A DNA stretch of 64,000 nucleotides from G963664835 sp963664835 (GTDB lineage: Bacteria > Chloroflexota > UBA6077 > FW602-bin22 > JBCLEL01), in NCBI GenBank assembly GCA_963664835.2, contig CAXXUG010000004.1:124001-188000 (forward strand), in the 5' to 3' direction. The notes beneath the pieces were generated by a model. It did not search any database. It saw only the letters and a program-made list of their open reading frames with translations, and had not been told where the DNA came from. Of this stretch, positions 9,507 through 18,787 are shown piece after piece (positions within the stretch are counted from its first letter, which is position 1; each line of letters opens with the position of its first letter). A program made the position numbers and the translations under genes.

Positions 9507-9990
9507 CTTCGACCCTCTTCTCCTTGGAATTTGATACGAATACAAACAATCTCCGGTTCCAAGTGGGTTTGGCTGTTCTTGGGTGCACCTCCTTATCTAG
9601 GAGAAACACTCTCCTCAGGCAAGAGTCAATACGTTCCCCAAGTTCCGCCATTCTATCATGATTTAGTTAAGTAAAGTTGACGTAAGGCCCGCCCTTACCG
9701 CTTCGCCAATAAACGACTTGGAAAGTGGGCTTGCCATCTCAGGCGCGAAGATTCACCGAAACGCGTGAGTTGGTACGAGCGCTCTACTCACGAGAACAGC
9801 GCCTTTACGGTGCGGTGATTTCCAGCAGCAACGCCGTCCCGCTCTTGCAACTGGACTCAACGAGGCTACGATGGACAGCAGCCGGGGGTCGGTTTAGTAT
9901 TGCCCCAATCAACCCCCGCATCGACGCCCAAGTAGCGAGAACTTGAGACTCGGTCCAGGATGCCCGCAAGGACCTGCCCAGGAGGAAGCG
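9507..9990. other. Divergent upstream region between the sugar operon and a PhyH gene
   Basis: This 484-base gap separates the leftward sugar operon from the rightward PhyH gene and should hold promoters for both. On the minus strand near 9650-9660 there is an AT-rich TAGAAT that could be a -10 box, but I see no good -35. AAGGAGGTG near 9590 on the minus strand resembles a ribosome site without a clear gene behind it. On the plus strand, AGGAGG at 9980-9985 serves the PhyH gene. No repeat of the dispersed family is present. Confidence 0.4.
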
Positions 9991-10773
9991 ATGACCTCTA
10001 CAGTAGCCAAGTACGATATCGATCTCAAACTTGCCGAACTGAAGATCAACGGTTACACGATGTTCGAGGACCTGGTACCGGCCGAGAAGATCGACCGGCT
10101 ACACGACGCGTTCATGCCGCTGCTGGATACGGTAAAGGATCGCAGCGATCCCATCGAATCCGGCGATCGGAGAGAGGGCGAAGGCCGGCTGCAGAACGTG
10201 AATCGTTTCACTGTAGAGGTGCCGTGGCAACCTCCGTTCTCCGATCCTGAGATCTACGAAAACCCGGTAATCCTGGAGATCCTTGAACGCTACTGGGGCA
10301 CAAGCGACTTTGTGATGGTCCTGTACTCGTCGAACAATCCGTACCCCGGTAGCGAGTACCAGCATTGGCATCGGGACATGCCCCTCATAGGCGGTGTGCA
10401 GAAGTGCCCGATCTTCGGACTCAAGTTCCCCCTGGTGGACACGAGCGAAGAGAATGGCAGCTTCGAGGTGCTTCCCGGCACCCAGTTCCTCAACTACCCG
10501 GAGTACGAGGGTCGTTACGACGAGATAATAAGAGCGGGAGATTTTCCTCAGCACCGCCTGAACATGAAGCGTGGGACCTTCTGGATTCAGGATGTGCGAC
10601 CGTTCCACCGCGGCACGCCGAACCGCTCGGATCACGCAAGGCCGGAACTCGTCATTTGCTACAGTCTGCCCTGGTACAAGGATCGGCGGCACGTGGAGTT
10701 GACCCAGCGAGACTTCGACGCGCTCTCCGATCGTGCCAAAGAGCTCTTGGCAAACTGCTGGATCGTCGAGTAA
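9991..10773 (+). CDS. Phytanoyl-CoA dioxygenase family (PhyH) Fe(II)/2-oxoglutarate oxygenase
   Basis: A 260-residue non-haem iron oxygenase. The facial triad is H127-x-D129 (in WHRDMP) and H206 (in PFHRGTPN), and R217 can bind 2-oxoglutarate. ATG 9991 has AGGAGG five bases upstream; an extended frame 16 codons upstream is ignored. The segment GRLQNVNRFTVEVPW with PPFSDPEIYENPV is shared with the PhyH proteins at 37178 and 56970, so these three form one subfamily. PhyH relatives hydroxylate or dealkylate small molecules; the substrate here is not known and need not be phytanoyl-CoA. Confidence 0.93.
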   Translation: MTSTVAKYDIDLKLAELKINGYTMFEDLVPAEKIDRLHDAFMPLLDTVKDRSDPIESGDRREGEGRLQNVNRFTVEVPWQPPFSDPEIYENPVILEILERYWGTSDFVMVLYSSNNPYPGSEYQHWHRDMPLIGGVQKCPIFGLKFPLVDTSEENGSFEVLPGTQFLNYPEYEGRYDEIIRAGDFPQHRLNMKRGTFWIQDVRPFHRGTPNRSDHARPELVICYSLPWYKDRRHVELTQRDFDALSDRAKELLANCWIVE

Positions 10774-10893
10774 TCAGACTCAAACCGCGAATCTGCCGCA
10801 TGAATGCGGAAACTGGTGAACTGCCCTCCGTCGCAGCGTGGACGGGGATTGTTGGGCCTCGTGCTCCTTCTCACGGCCGGCGTCCGTCGGATC

Positions 10894-11808
10894 CTAGGCC
10901 TGCTTCCGAGCCAGATGCCGCTCCGCCCACTCCTTAAGGGGAACGTCATCCCAGTTCAAGACGTGGTAGAACCGGGAGGCAGGGTGCCATGGATCGTCAC
11001 CCAGCGAGGGGTTACCGGTGGCCAGCGTACCCAATAGCTGCCGGCGAATCGGCGAGCTACGGGCGATCAGCTCGGGATCCTGCTCGACGTAGTCGACCGG
11101 GCGGAGCCACCGATGGTTGTAACCCACGTATATTACCTTACGGATACTGTCAGACAGGTTAGGTGTTACGCAATGCCAGATAGAGGTGCGGAAGAGAATT
11201 GCGCTGCCGGCCGGCACGTTCACCTCGACAACCTCACTCGGATCCACACGTAAGTCAAGATCCCGTAGCTCCTGGATCCTGCGGCGATGGCTACCGGGCA
11301 CCGCGGCCAGAGCGCCGGAGTTATGCTCGGTGAGATCGGTGAGGTAATAGCCGGCCTTCACCTCCAGGAATGGCAGGACCCCATCCATCGAGGTAGCTTC
11401 GAATGAGTCCATCAGGTCGGCGTGCCACTGCACGTTGTCATAGCCGGCTTTGAGGTCATCTCCATCACCGCGGCCCAACTCGCCGATTCTCAGTCCCTCA
11501 GGATAGGGCACCCGATAGTTCAGGTGGGAGACCCGGATCTGGATGTTCCAACCCATGACGTCGACTACCAGGGGCAGCATGCGAGGGTGATCGATCAAGT
11601 TAAGGAAGGCCTCGTCGCGGGACAAGACATTCTGAATTGTAAAGCCGCTATCTGAAGCGATCCCTCGATCAGACCGGGTCTGCGCGCCCACGCGATCGAC
11701 CGCGGCCAACAGCTCGCTCAGCTCTTCCGGCGCCAGGAAGTCTTCCAGAATAATGAACCCTTGCTCGTCGAAATCTCGACGCTGTGCGGGTGTCATTCCT
11801 GCGGACAT
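10894..11808 (-). CDS. Phytanoyl-CoA dioxygenase family (PhyH) oxygenase, divergent subfamily
   Basis: A 304-residue PhyH protein, convergent with the preceding PhyH gene and 120 bases from it. The iron motif is HAD in VQWHADLMDS, with the distal His in SIWHCVTPNLSD. It begins MSAGMTPAQRRDFDEQGFI, the common PhyH N-terminus. ATG 11808 has GGGAGG six bases upstream; an earlier in-frame start 21 codons away does not. Sequence outside the motifs differs strongly from the other PhyH proteins in the window, so it probably acts on a different substrate. Confidence 0.9.
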   Translation of the reverse strand: MSAGMTPAQRRDFDEQGFIILEDFLAPEELSELLAAVDRVGAQTRSDRGIASDSGFTIQNVLSRDEAFLNLIDHPRMLPLVVDVMGWNIQIRVSHLNYRVPYPEGLRIGELGRGDGDDLKAGYDNVQWHADLMDSFEATSMDGVLPFLEVKAGYYLTDLTEHNSGALAAVPGSHRRRIQELRDLDLRVDPSEVVEVNVPAGSAILFRTSIWHCVTPNLSDSIRKVIYVGYNHRWLRPVDYVEQDPELIARSSPIRRQLLGTLATGNPSLGDDPWHPASRFYHVLNWDDVPLKEWAERHLARKQA

Positions 11809-12051
11809 ATTAAGCCTCCCTGGCGGCGGATGCCGGCCTGTGCGACCTTGTAGTACAAGCCTGAAACTCATGCTGGCTCGCCACTGTTACAGGTCTATCA
11901 CGAGCAAACTGGAGCGTCAATGCGTTTCCGCTTGAATCACCATGGCCTTGCGAAGGCCACCTAAGGGGATGAAAATGTCGGGACGCCGGGCGAGCAAAGT
12001 GCGCGAGCGAGTCGCTCCCCAGACCGGTAACAAGCTCCAACGCCACAATCC

Positions 12052-12112
12052 CCTCCCGCCCCTCTGGATACCGGCCTTCGCCGGAATAACGAAGCCGGGG
12101 CCCGGAATGACC
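12052..12112. repeat. Dispersed hairpin repeat, right-end fragment
   Basis: Contains the right-end signature of the family: CCTCTGGATACCGGC, loop CTTC, then GCCGGAATAACGAAG. The stem CCGGC/GCCGG is at 12071-12075 and 12080-12084. Other copies have a perfect ATTCCGGC/GCCGGAAT stem; this copy carries changes beside the stem. Confidence 0.75.
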
Positions 12113-12180
12113 AGGAGAAGCCGCGAATGGCCAATGAGAGGCTGCTGGGACCGTCTGTTTTCATAGCAATCGCTCATCCC

Positions 12181-12300
12181 GTTTGCCGCCGGCACGCCAA
12201 GCTATGAAAAGCCGGAGTTGTGAATTGGTGCAGCGAATTGGCACTGCGGATTCTGCCACGCCCCCGACCCCAGCGGGGGACTAGCCCCCGCGCTACATTA
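12181..12300. repeat. Dispersed hairpin repeat, subtype with GCGGATTCTGCC
   Basis: Begins with the left-end signature (GCCGGCACGCCAAGCTATGA), then CAGCGAATTGGC and GCGGATTCTGCC, and reaches the central hairpin: GCGGGGG, loop ACTAG, CCCCCGC (12273-12291), followed by GCTACATT. The same order is found at 23661, 43251 and 55451. Confidence 0.82.
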
Positions 12301-12613
12301 TTTCGTTCCGCCATCGACCATCAGTTTGCAATACCGCACGTGTCGCCGGTGGAGAGCCGGCGTCAGGGTTTATTCAATGCCCATTTTCGTGCCAATGGGG
12401 ATAGGCAACGGCGCACTAACGGCAAGTTACATAAGGTAGCATCACGAGGTCTGCTTTCAGTGCAGGGCTGCTATACTGCCGGAAGGCGCGGCGGTGCCTC
12501 CGCAATGCTTACGCCTTGGGCCGATCTGCCGCTTCGGTCGAATTCACGGATCCCGTTAACGCGCGAATCGACGGGAGCCGGGAGTCAAGTCCAGGGCAAC
12601 GGGAGAGGAAAAC

Positions 12614-14542
12614 ATGGATGCATCGAATGGTTGGAAGCCCGGCGATCCGATTGGTTACATCCAACCGGAGATACCTGAGTTCGAAATGCCAGCCTACCGG
12701 GGCGAACGGTATGAGGCGATGGTGCCGGACACGTTGGACCTTGCTGAGCGCGCTCGGCTGGCGATCCACGTGATGACCGAGAACCCGAATCCACTGGCAG
12801 ATTATGAGCCGTATTGGCGGGTCATTTGGACCCCCGCTCCAATAATGACGGCAGACTTTGCGAGCCCTTCGATCACGCCCAAGTTTCAAGAGTCCGTGGT
12901 CTTGGACCGCATCATGTGTGGCAGCGAGCAGAACCTCCACGTCGACCGGCGCTGGATGGAGGTGACCCTGCACCAGCAGGGTCCAGACGGTCTTATCTAC
13001 ACACCCACGAAAGGCCGGCCGTGGGCATTCTTCCAATTTGAGCCAAGCCACTATGGCGGCACCATAAACCAGGACATGGAACAACTGGTCGGTCCGTTTG
13101 TCTGCGGCCAGATTCTGCGCGCGATGTCCGCATATGCCGCTCGGGACGGCAGCACGTTCTGGCAAGAGCCGATCCGCCGGCTTGTGGATGGTCTGGTGGG
13201 CCTGGCGGTGGACAACGGCGACTTTGCCTACTACTGGCCGGGCCCCTTCTACGCCGAGAAGAATCCGCCGGCGGACGTCATGCCTCGCTATCAGTTCCAC
13301 TTGGGGGAGATGTCCATAATCTCCTTTGGCCTCACCTGCGCGTACAAACGCACGGGTTACGAGCCGGCGCTGTCCCTGGCCAAGAAGCTGATCGCGTTTC
13401 AGAAAGCGATTTTCTTTACGGCGGAGGGCGAGTTCCTCACCACTCAGAAAGGCTCGGTCAAGTCTCACCTCCACGCGCACGCCAGGGCCCTGCAGTCATT
13501 CGCCGACTACGCGGTGCTGACGAATGATGAGGAGGTGCTCGAGTTCGTGGTCGACAGCTACGAGTGGACGAAGACCAGGACCGAAAACCTGATCGGTTTC
13601 TTCCCCAACCACGTAAGCAGCCCGGGATGGAGAGAGCCAAGCATCGCCGGCAAGTTGGACGAAGGCACGTCGGAGGAGTTCGTCAGGAATGAATTCAACC
13701 CGTGCGAGTTTGCCGGCGGAGCGGATATGATCGGCCTTGCCTTGCAGCTCAGCGAAGCCGGCATCGCCGACTGCTGGGACGACGTGGACCGTTGGACGCG
13801 AAACATGTTGGCCGAATCTCAGATGCTGGAGACCGACTGGGTATACCACTTGCCTGGTTCGGTGGCGATTGCGAGTGGAGAGCCGGCAAGGTATGAACAC
13901 GCTATCCGACTCAGTCCGGCCCAATGCATCGATCGGGTCGCCGAACGCAACCTGGGATCCTGGCCGACAAGCGCCGCCCCCAACGATTGGTACGAAGACG
14001 GCACCGGCAGCCGCGGGTTGGTCCACGGCGACACGGCCTGCGCGGCGCGCACAATCTACTGGATCTGGCACCGGATCCTATCGCAACGAGACGGCAAACT
14101 CAGCGTGAACCTGCTCCTGAACCGGGCCTCTCCTTGGGCGGATGTAGACAGCTACGTGCCCTATCAGGGTCGGGTGGAGATCAAGATTAAGCAGCCGGTG
14201 GACCTGGAAGTTCGAATTCCCGAGTGGGTGTCGCCGGCGGACGTTCGAGTGGAGGTAAACGGCAACGGGCGGGAGGTAGGATGGAACGGGAGATACGCAC
14301 AGGTGGGCCAAGTCCAGCCGGGCGACAATGCAACGGTTATGTTCCCGATAGCCGAACGCAAAGACGTGATCTACATAGAGAAACGAAAGTACTCGATTGT
14401 ACGCCGGGGCAACGACGTTGTGGAGATCTTTCCGCGAGGCGAATACTATCCGTTCTACCAGCGGCAACACTATCGCAGTGGCGAGCCCCGATGGCGGAAG
14501 GTACAGCGTTTCGTCTCGGAAGACCAGATTGACTGGATCTGA
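12614..14542 (+). CDS. GH127-like protein with lost cysteine/zinc site
   Basis: A 642-residue paralogue of the protein at 3792-5678, sharing the N-terminus WKPGDPIGY and the C-terminal LLLNRASPW. At the positions of the other protein's E352-x-C354 it has E365-F-A367, and at C459-C460 it has G472-D473. The remaining nearby Cys (C476) is shifted by three or four places. A retaining mechanism based on a Zn-bound Cys is therefore unlikely; it may bind glycans, use another mechanism, or act on a different substrate. ATG 12614 has GAGAGGAAAAC upstream. It leads a plus-strand set with an SDR and a beta-propeller protein. Confidence 0.85.
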   Translation: MDASNGWKPGDPIGYIQPEIPEFEMPAYRGERYEAMVPDTLDLAERARLAIHVMTENPNPLADYEPYWRVIWTPAPIMTADFASPSITPKFQESVVLDRIMCGSEQNLHVDRRWMEVTLHQQGPDGLIYTPTKGRPWAFFQFEPSHYGGTINQDMEQLVGPFVCGQILRAMSAYAARDGSTFWQEPIRRLVDGLVGLAVDNGDFAYYWPGPFYAEKNPPADVMPRYQFHLGEMSIISFGLTCAYKRTGYEPALSLAKKLIAFQKAIFFTAEGEFLTTQKGSVKSHLHAHARALQSFADYAVLTNDEEVLEFVVDSYEWTKTRTENLIGFFPNHVSSPGWREPSIAGKLDEGTSEEFVRNEFNPCEFAGGADMIGLALQLSEAGIADCWDDVDRWTRNMLAESQMLETDWVYHLPGSVAIASGEPARYEHAIRLSPAQCIDRVAERNLGSWPTSAAPNDWYEDGTGSRGLVHGDTACAARTIYWIWHRILSQRDGKLSVNLLLNRASPWADVDSYVPYQGRVEIKIKQPVDLEVRIPEWVSPADVRVEVNGNGREVGWNGRYAQVGQVQPGDNATVMFPIAERKDVIYIEKRKYSIVRRGNDVVEIFPRGEYYPFYQRQHYRSGEPRWRKVQRFVSEDQIDWI

Positions 14543-14704
14543 TTCGGGCCCTCATCCTTCAACCAAAAGAATAGGCTCAGGATAAGATCCATCAGGTGAA
14601 AAACGCCGGGCGCAGCAGGCGTTGAGCAAAAGGACGCCATGGGCCGGTGATTTAGAGTTGCTGCGTCGGAACTCGTCTAGATAGCGGACGAAATTGGGGT
14701 GGCG

Positions 14705-15451
14705 ATGGAACCACGGAACAAGGTCGCGCTGGTAACCGGCGGCGGCAACGGTCTGGGCAAGGCAATATGCCTGAAGCTGGCGGCGGCTGGTTGCAAGACG
14801 GCAGTCGGCTACCTGAGTTCGCGGGAGAATGCCGATGAAACGGTTGCCGAGATCGAAGCATTGGACGGACAAGCGATGGCGGTCCACGCCGACGTATCCT
14901 CTTCCAAAGACGTGCAAGAAATGATCGACTCCGTGACCGTTCGGCTTGGAAGCATCGACATCCTGGTTAACAATGCCGCGACTAGGGTGATAGTCCCGTT
15001 TCGCGACCTTGACGCGTTGAAGGAGGAGGACTGGGACCGAATAATTGCAGTGAACCTGCGGGGAGCGTTCCTGTGCGCCAAGGCGGTTGCGCCGGCGATG
15101 AAAGCGAGCGGGGCCGGCAAAATCCTCAACGTCACATCGATCGGCGGGATCCGGCCGGGAGGAAGCTCGTTGGCGTACTCGGTATCGAAAGCCGGCGAGG
15201 AGATGCTGGGGAGGTGTCTCGCGGTCGCCCTGGCCCCTGAAATTCAGGTGAACAATATTGCGCCCGGCCTGATGAATACCGCGGCCGGCCGCCTTTTGGG
15301 CGAGGAATGGTGGCGGGACTACATAGACGGGGCCCTATTGAAGAAGATGCCGCTAGTGGACGAAGTAGCCGATGCGGCATTGTATCTCGTGCGCAATGAT
15401 TCGGTTACCGCACAGACCGCCGCGATCGATGCCGGCGTATTGACGTATTGA
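14705..15451 (+). CDS. Short-chain dehydrogenase/reductase (classical SDR)
   Basis: A 248-residue NAD(P)-dependent oxidoreductase. It has the Rossmann motif TGGGNGLG, the NNAA motif, catalytic Ser in VTSIGGI and the catalytic pair in YSVSK. The family reduces ketones or oxidises alcohols of sugars, steroids or acyl-ACP; the genomic setting between a GH127-like and an Asp-box protein suggests a sugar substrate. A GTG two codons earlier (14699) is an alternative start; neither has a strong ribosome site. The gap to the upstream gene is about 160 bases. Confidence 0.9.
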   Translation: MEPRNKVALVTGGGNGLGKAICLKLAAAGCKTAVGYLSSRENADETVAEIEALDGQAMAVHADVSSSKDVQEMIDSVTVRLGSIDILVNNAATRVIVPFRDLDALKEEDWDRIIAVNLRGAFLCAKAVAPAMKASGAGKILNVTSIGGIRPGGSSLAYSVSKAGEEMLGRCLAVALAPEIQVNNIAPGLMNTAAGRLLGEEWWRDYIDGALLKKMPLVDEVADAALYLVRNDSVTAQTAAIDAGVLTY

Positions 15452-15505
15452 CGACTTCCAGGCTGCGGCGGCAGTTGCGATCCATCGAAGAATAGAGGAG
15501 CGCGG

Positions 15506-16417
15506 ATGATGGAATCTGAGATCCTGGTTGGTACTACTGACGGACTCCACCGAATTGGTCCTGAGCGGGACAAGTGTCTCGCAACACACGAAGTAACCTG
15601 GATTGCCGAGGACGGCGCTCGCTGGTGGGCCGTTCTCGATGGTCGGGAAGTATGGCGTTCAGAGAGCCGGGATGCATGGACCAAGATCGGTTCTCTTGAC
15701 TCATTTCGAGGCAACTGTATCTTGCCACACGATAGCGGAGTCCTGGTGGGCACCTCGAACTCACACCTGCGGAGACTGAAAGGACAGGACTTGGAGCCCG
15801 TCGATTCCTTCGACGCCGCGCCAGGACGGGACAGGTGGTTCACGCCCTGGGGAGGTCCTCCGGACGTGCGGTCTATGTCGACGGATCCAAATGGCGGTCT
15901 GTACGTGAATGTCCACGTAGGAGGAATCCTTAAGTCTGTCGACGCCGGAGAGTCGTGGGAGCCCACCATTGAAATTGGCTCTGACGTACACCAGGTACAT
16001 TTCGATCCAGCCTCGGGGATTCTGTTTGCGGCATCGAGCTGGGGACTGGGGGTCAGCGACGACTACGGTGACACATGGCAGTTCCAAAGGAGCGGTATGC
16101 ACGCAAGCTACGCGCGGGCTGTAGCTGTGGCCGGCGACACGGTGCTCGTGAGCGCATCGACCGGCCCAAGGACCAGCCGTGCCGCCGTCTATCGCAAGCC
16201 TGTTGGAGACAAAGGCTCGTTTCAGAAATGCGCCGATGGACTGCCGGAGTGGATAGTCAACAACGTGGATACAGCTTGCCTGGCAGCATCGGGATCGGAG
16301 GCGGTATTCGGAACGTCCGACGGCTCGGTCTTCGCGTCGGACGACCAAGGGGATAGCTGGAAACTGGTAGCGGAGGGGCTTCCGCCGGTGAAGTGCCTAG
16401 CGCTCACGGCCGGCTGA
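15506..16417 (+). CDS. Asp-box (BNR) repeat beta-propeller protein, sialidase-like fold
   Basis: A 303-residue protein with at least three Asp-box motifs (S-x-D-x-G-x-x-W): SVDAGESW, SDDYGDTW and SDDQGDSW. These mark a beta-propeller of the sialidase/photosystem-stability-factor type. I see no sialidase Arg triad, so I do not claim sialidase activity. There is no signal peptide, so it is probably cytoplasmic. ATG 15506 has GAGGAG five bases upstream; a second ATG follows directly. It ends the intact plus-strand gene set before the pseudogene field. Confidence 0.82.
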   Translation: MMESEILVGTTDGLHRIGPERDKCLATHEVTWIAEDGARWWAVLDGREVWRSESRDAWTKIGSLDSFRGNCILPHDSGVLVGTSNSHLRRLKGQDLEPVDSFDAAPGRDRWFTPWGGPPDVRSMSTDPNGGLYVNVHVGGILKSVDAGESWEPTIEIGSDVHQVHFDPASGILFAASSWGLGVSDDYGDTWQFQRSGMHASYARAVAVAGDTVLVSASTGPRTSRAAVYRKPVGDKGSFQKCADGLPEWIVNNVDTACLAASGSEAVFGTSDGSVFASDDQGDSWKLVAEGLPPVKCLALTAG

Positions 16418-16598
16418 GAGCAAGACCGTTTTCATTCCATCTCATCACAAGCTCTAAGAGTAGTCAGCGCGAAATCGAGGCGCTTCCTTGGGCAGCGCAA
16501 GCCTCCAATGTCGGCACGATCAGTTCGCTGATGATCGTTCGCGTGGATGAATCGGCGAATCAAAGGGGCCGGGGAAGAGTCGCCAGGAGCGCATGCGA

Positions 16599-17960
16599 TG
16601 GAAATTGACCGTCCGTATGATCCAATCCGATCCAGCGACAAATGAGGCCAGAACCAGATAGGTCCGTCGACAGGAACCTGCGCTGGAACCTGATCGTCAG
16701 GACCGCTGATCTGGGTCTTTTGGCAGGGGCGGGCAGTCGCTCGCCTCGATCGTGACCGTGATTCCGGCGCTTGCGGCCCGCCCTGGGCGCGTCCAATACC
16801 GTAATCGGATTGATTCCGGCAATCCAGATGACGTGCATGAGCCTGCCGGGGAATCTTGTTCGCGAACTACGTCGAGCAGTTGGGCCGCTTGTTGGCCGTT
16901 CCTGATGCGGTACACCGCCCTGGAGCGGCTCCCCTTGCTCTTAGTAGCCATAGCGGCATACTTTTTCGCCCAGAGTAACCCCAAGCTGACGCTTGCGTTC
17001 ATGCTCGCTGCCCTGACGGTAATGCATGTCGCGGGCGGAGCGATGCTGCCCGCCTGGATGGGCTTGATGGCCAAGATATTTCCGGTCAATGTCCGTGGAA
17101 GATTCTTCGCGCTGGGTCGGTTTCTTGGGGAGCCGTAATGGGTCTCGGCGCGTCGGGAGCCATAGGATACGCATTGGACACGTTCCCCTATCCGCTGGGA
17201 TACGTAGTCTGCTTGGCATCCGCTTCGATAGTGATGGGTACCGGGATGGTCGCGCTGGCCTACGTGCGTGAGGTGCATGTTGTGCCCTGAGCGCCCGCGC
17301 GTTGATCTGGGCGACTACCTGGGCCCGGTTGCCGTCGATACTTCGAATAAACCGCAACTTCACCTCGGGTACCTGGTCGCACGTTCCGTGGCCAATTTCG
17401 GGGCAATGTCGACCGGATTCTTCACCGTGTATGCCCTGGGTGAGGTTGGGGTATGGCTGAGTGGCAGGTTGGAGCATTCACTTTCGCGATGCTGGCGGCC
17501 CAGCTAGTCGTATTCCCTGTTGTCGGATATCTGGCGGACCGTTTCGGCCACAAGTTGGGCAATTACGGCCCGGCACCCGTTTTCCTAGCGCTGGCGAATG
17601 TGGGAGCAGTCTTGGCTTCGGAGCAGGGGTGGGTCATCTACCTGGTATTCGTCGCGGTCGGCGCTATCGGCTCGGTCACGTCGGTGTCTGGTTTCAATAT
17701 ACTGCTGGAGTTCGCTCCGGCCGACCAGCGGCCAACATACCTGGCGATTGGCGTGCTTGTCCAAGCGCCGATGACCTTTGCCGCGCCGATCATCGGTGGG
17801 TTTATAGCAGACCTCGGCCGGCTATCATTCGATGTTCTGGGTGGCGACGGTCTTGTCGCTGGTCGCGTCAATTCTGCTGGTGGGCGACGGTCCAGGAACC
17901 ACGTCGAACGCCCGCTCCGATGGCACCCTGATCCAACCGCAAGGGTCCAGTCTTGTATCG
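16599..17960 (+). pseudogene. MFS transporter remnant with multiple frameshifts
   Basis: Pieces of a major facilitator superfamily permease appear in order but in different frames. They run RNLRWNLIVRTADLG (about 16676), SLASIVTVIPALAAR, then IGLIPAIQMTCMSLPGNL (about 16800-16850), LPAWMGLMAKIFPVNVRGRF (about 17050), GASGAIGYALDTFPYPLGY, LHLGYLVARSVANFG, a long piece from about 17450 to 17830 (VVFPVVGYLADRFGHKLG), and finally FWVATVLSLVASILLV. At least five frame changes are needed to join them. No full-length protein can be made unless the sequence is in error. Confidence 0.85.
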
Positions 17961-18029
17961 GCAATGGTAACTATTCATCGCCGGGTGAGCATTGACTCAA
18001 TTGCTCTAGAATAATCGTAACCACTTCCT

Positions 18030-18774
18030 GCCGGCGCATAGTCCTCTTGATGACAGAGGTACGAGCAGTGTCCTCAAGATTATCGTCTAGAGGCGGCAAC
18101 GGCTCGGTGCGGCCCCCGGCGGCGGAGCGCGAGTTGGATCAGGTGATCGGCGAAGGCAGGATTCTTGGGCAACAGCGATCCGTGCATGTATGATCCGAAG
18201 GCGTTGTGTTGAATCGCGCCCTCTGTTCCGTCCTGATCGTTATTGCCGAACCCGCGGACGACGGTTCCCGAGCGGCTTGACGCCGGATCCGAGAAATGTC
18301 CGACCGCTGTGGTTTTCGAACCCAACAAGTCTCGTCGACTCGGCGAGATCGCAGTCAACAACGATGTCGCCTATCAGCCGGCGGGTTCCGGCCTCGGTTC
18401 CAGGCGTCGAAGAGCCCGGTGCCGGCGATCGTTTCGTCCGCCGCCGGCCAGGGAAATGGTGCCCGAGCAACTGGTAGCCGCCGCATATCGATAGCAAGAC
18501 CAGACCGTCCGCCCACCGCTCGCTCTAGGCTCGGCGCCTTTGTCAGTCTTGACGAGATCGTCGGAAACCGCCAACTGCTGTCGGTCCTGGCCGCCACCGA
18601 TGAAGACTATGTCGCAATTCGGCGAAGTCGACCGGCTGGGCCTATACCAACATGGGCGATCTCGCACTCGATTCCGCGCCACTCGCACCGCCGGGCTGAG
18701 GGTGATGAGGTTACCCCGGGTCCCCCATAGATGTTCATCGACAACGGGTAAAGGTGCGCGATCCGTAGTTTCAC
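18030..18774 (-). pseudogene. gatD: gatD remnant: lipid II isoglutaminyl synthase, glutaminase subunit
   Basis: Leftward from GTG 18774 the start reads KLRIAHLYPLSMNIYGG. After frame changes there are CDIVFIGGGQDRQQLAVSDD, then ICGGYQLLGHHF (catalytic Cys block of class I amidotransferases), LVGFENHSGRTFLG, and YMHGSLLPKNPAFADHLI with the catalytic His. These are hallmark blocks of GatD, which supplies ammonia to MurT for amidation of the stem-peptide glutamate in lipid II. Several frameshifts break the gene. It lies directly downstream of the murT remnant, the usual operon order. Confidence 0.87.
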
Positions 18775-18787
18775 CGCGTGTTCTCTC

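Larger units (their letters stand above)
11809..12613. other. 805-base intergenic region rich in dispersed repeats
   Basis: No gene is convincing here. The region separates a leftward PhyH gene from the rightward GH127-like gene. It holds two members of the dispersed hairpin repeat family (12052-12112 and 12181-12300). The right end (about 12320-12600) is likely the promoter region of the GH127-like operon and ends with GAGAGGAAAAC before ATG 12614. Confidence 0.6.

Noticed and set aside
12509..13480. Open frame of 323 codons on the minus strand
   Set aside because: Antisense to the GH127-like gene; the plus-strand frame has clear homology to the paralogue at 3792-5678 and the minus one has none.
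15506..16417. Sialidase call for the Asp-box protein
   Set aside because: Asp-boxes mark the propeller fold, but the catalytic Arg triad and Tyr/Glu pair of sialidases are not evident.
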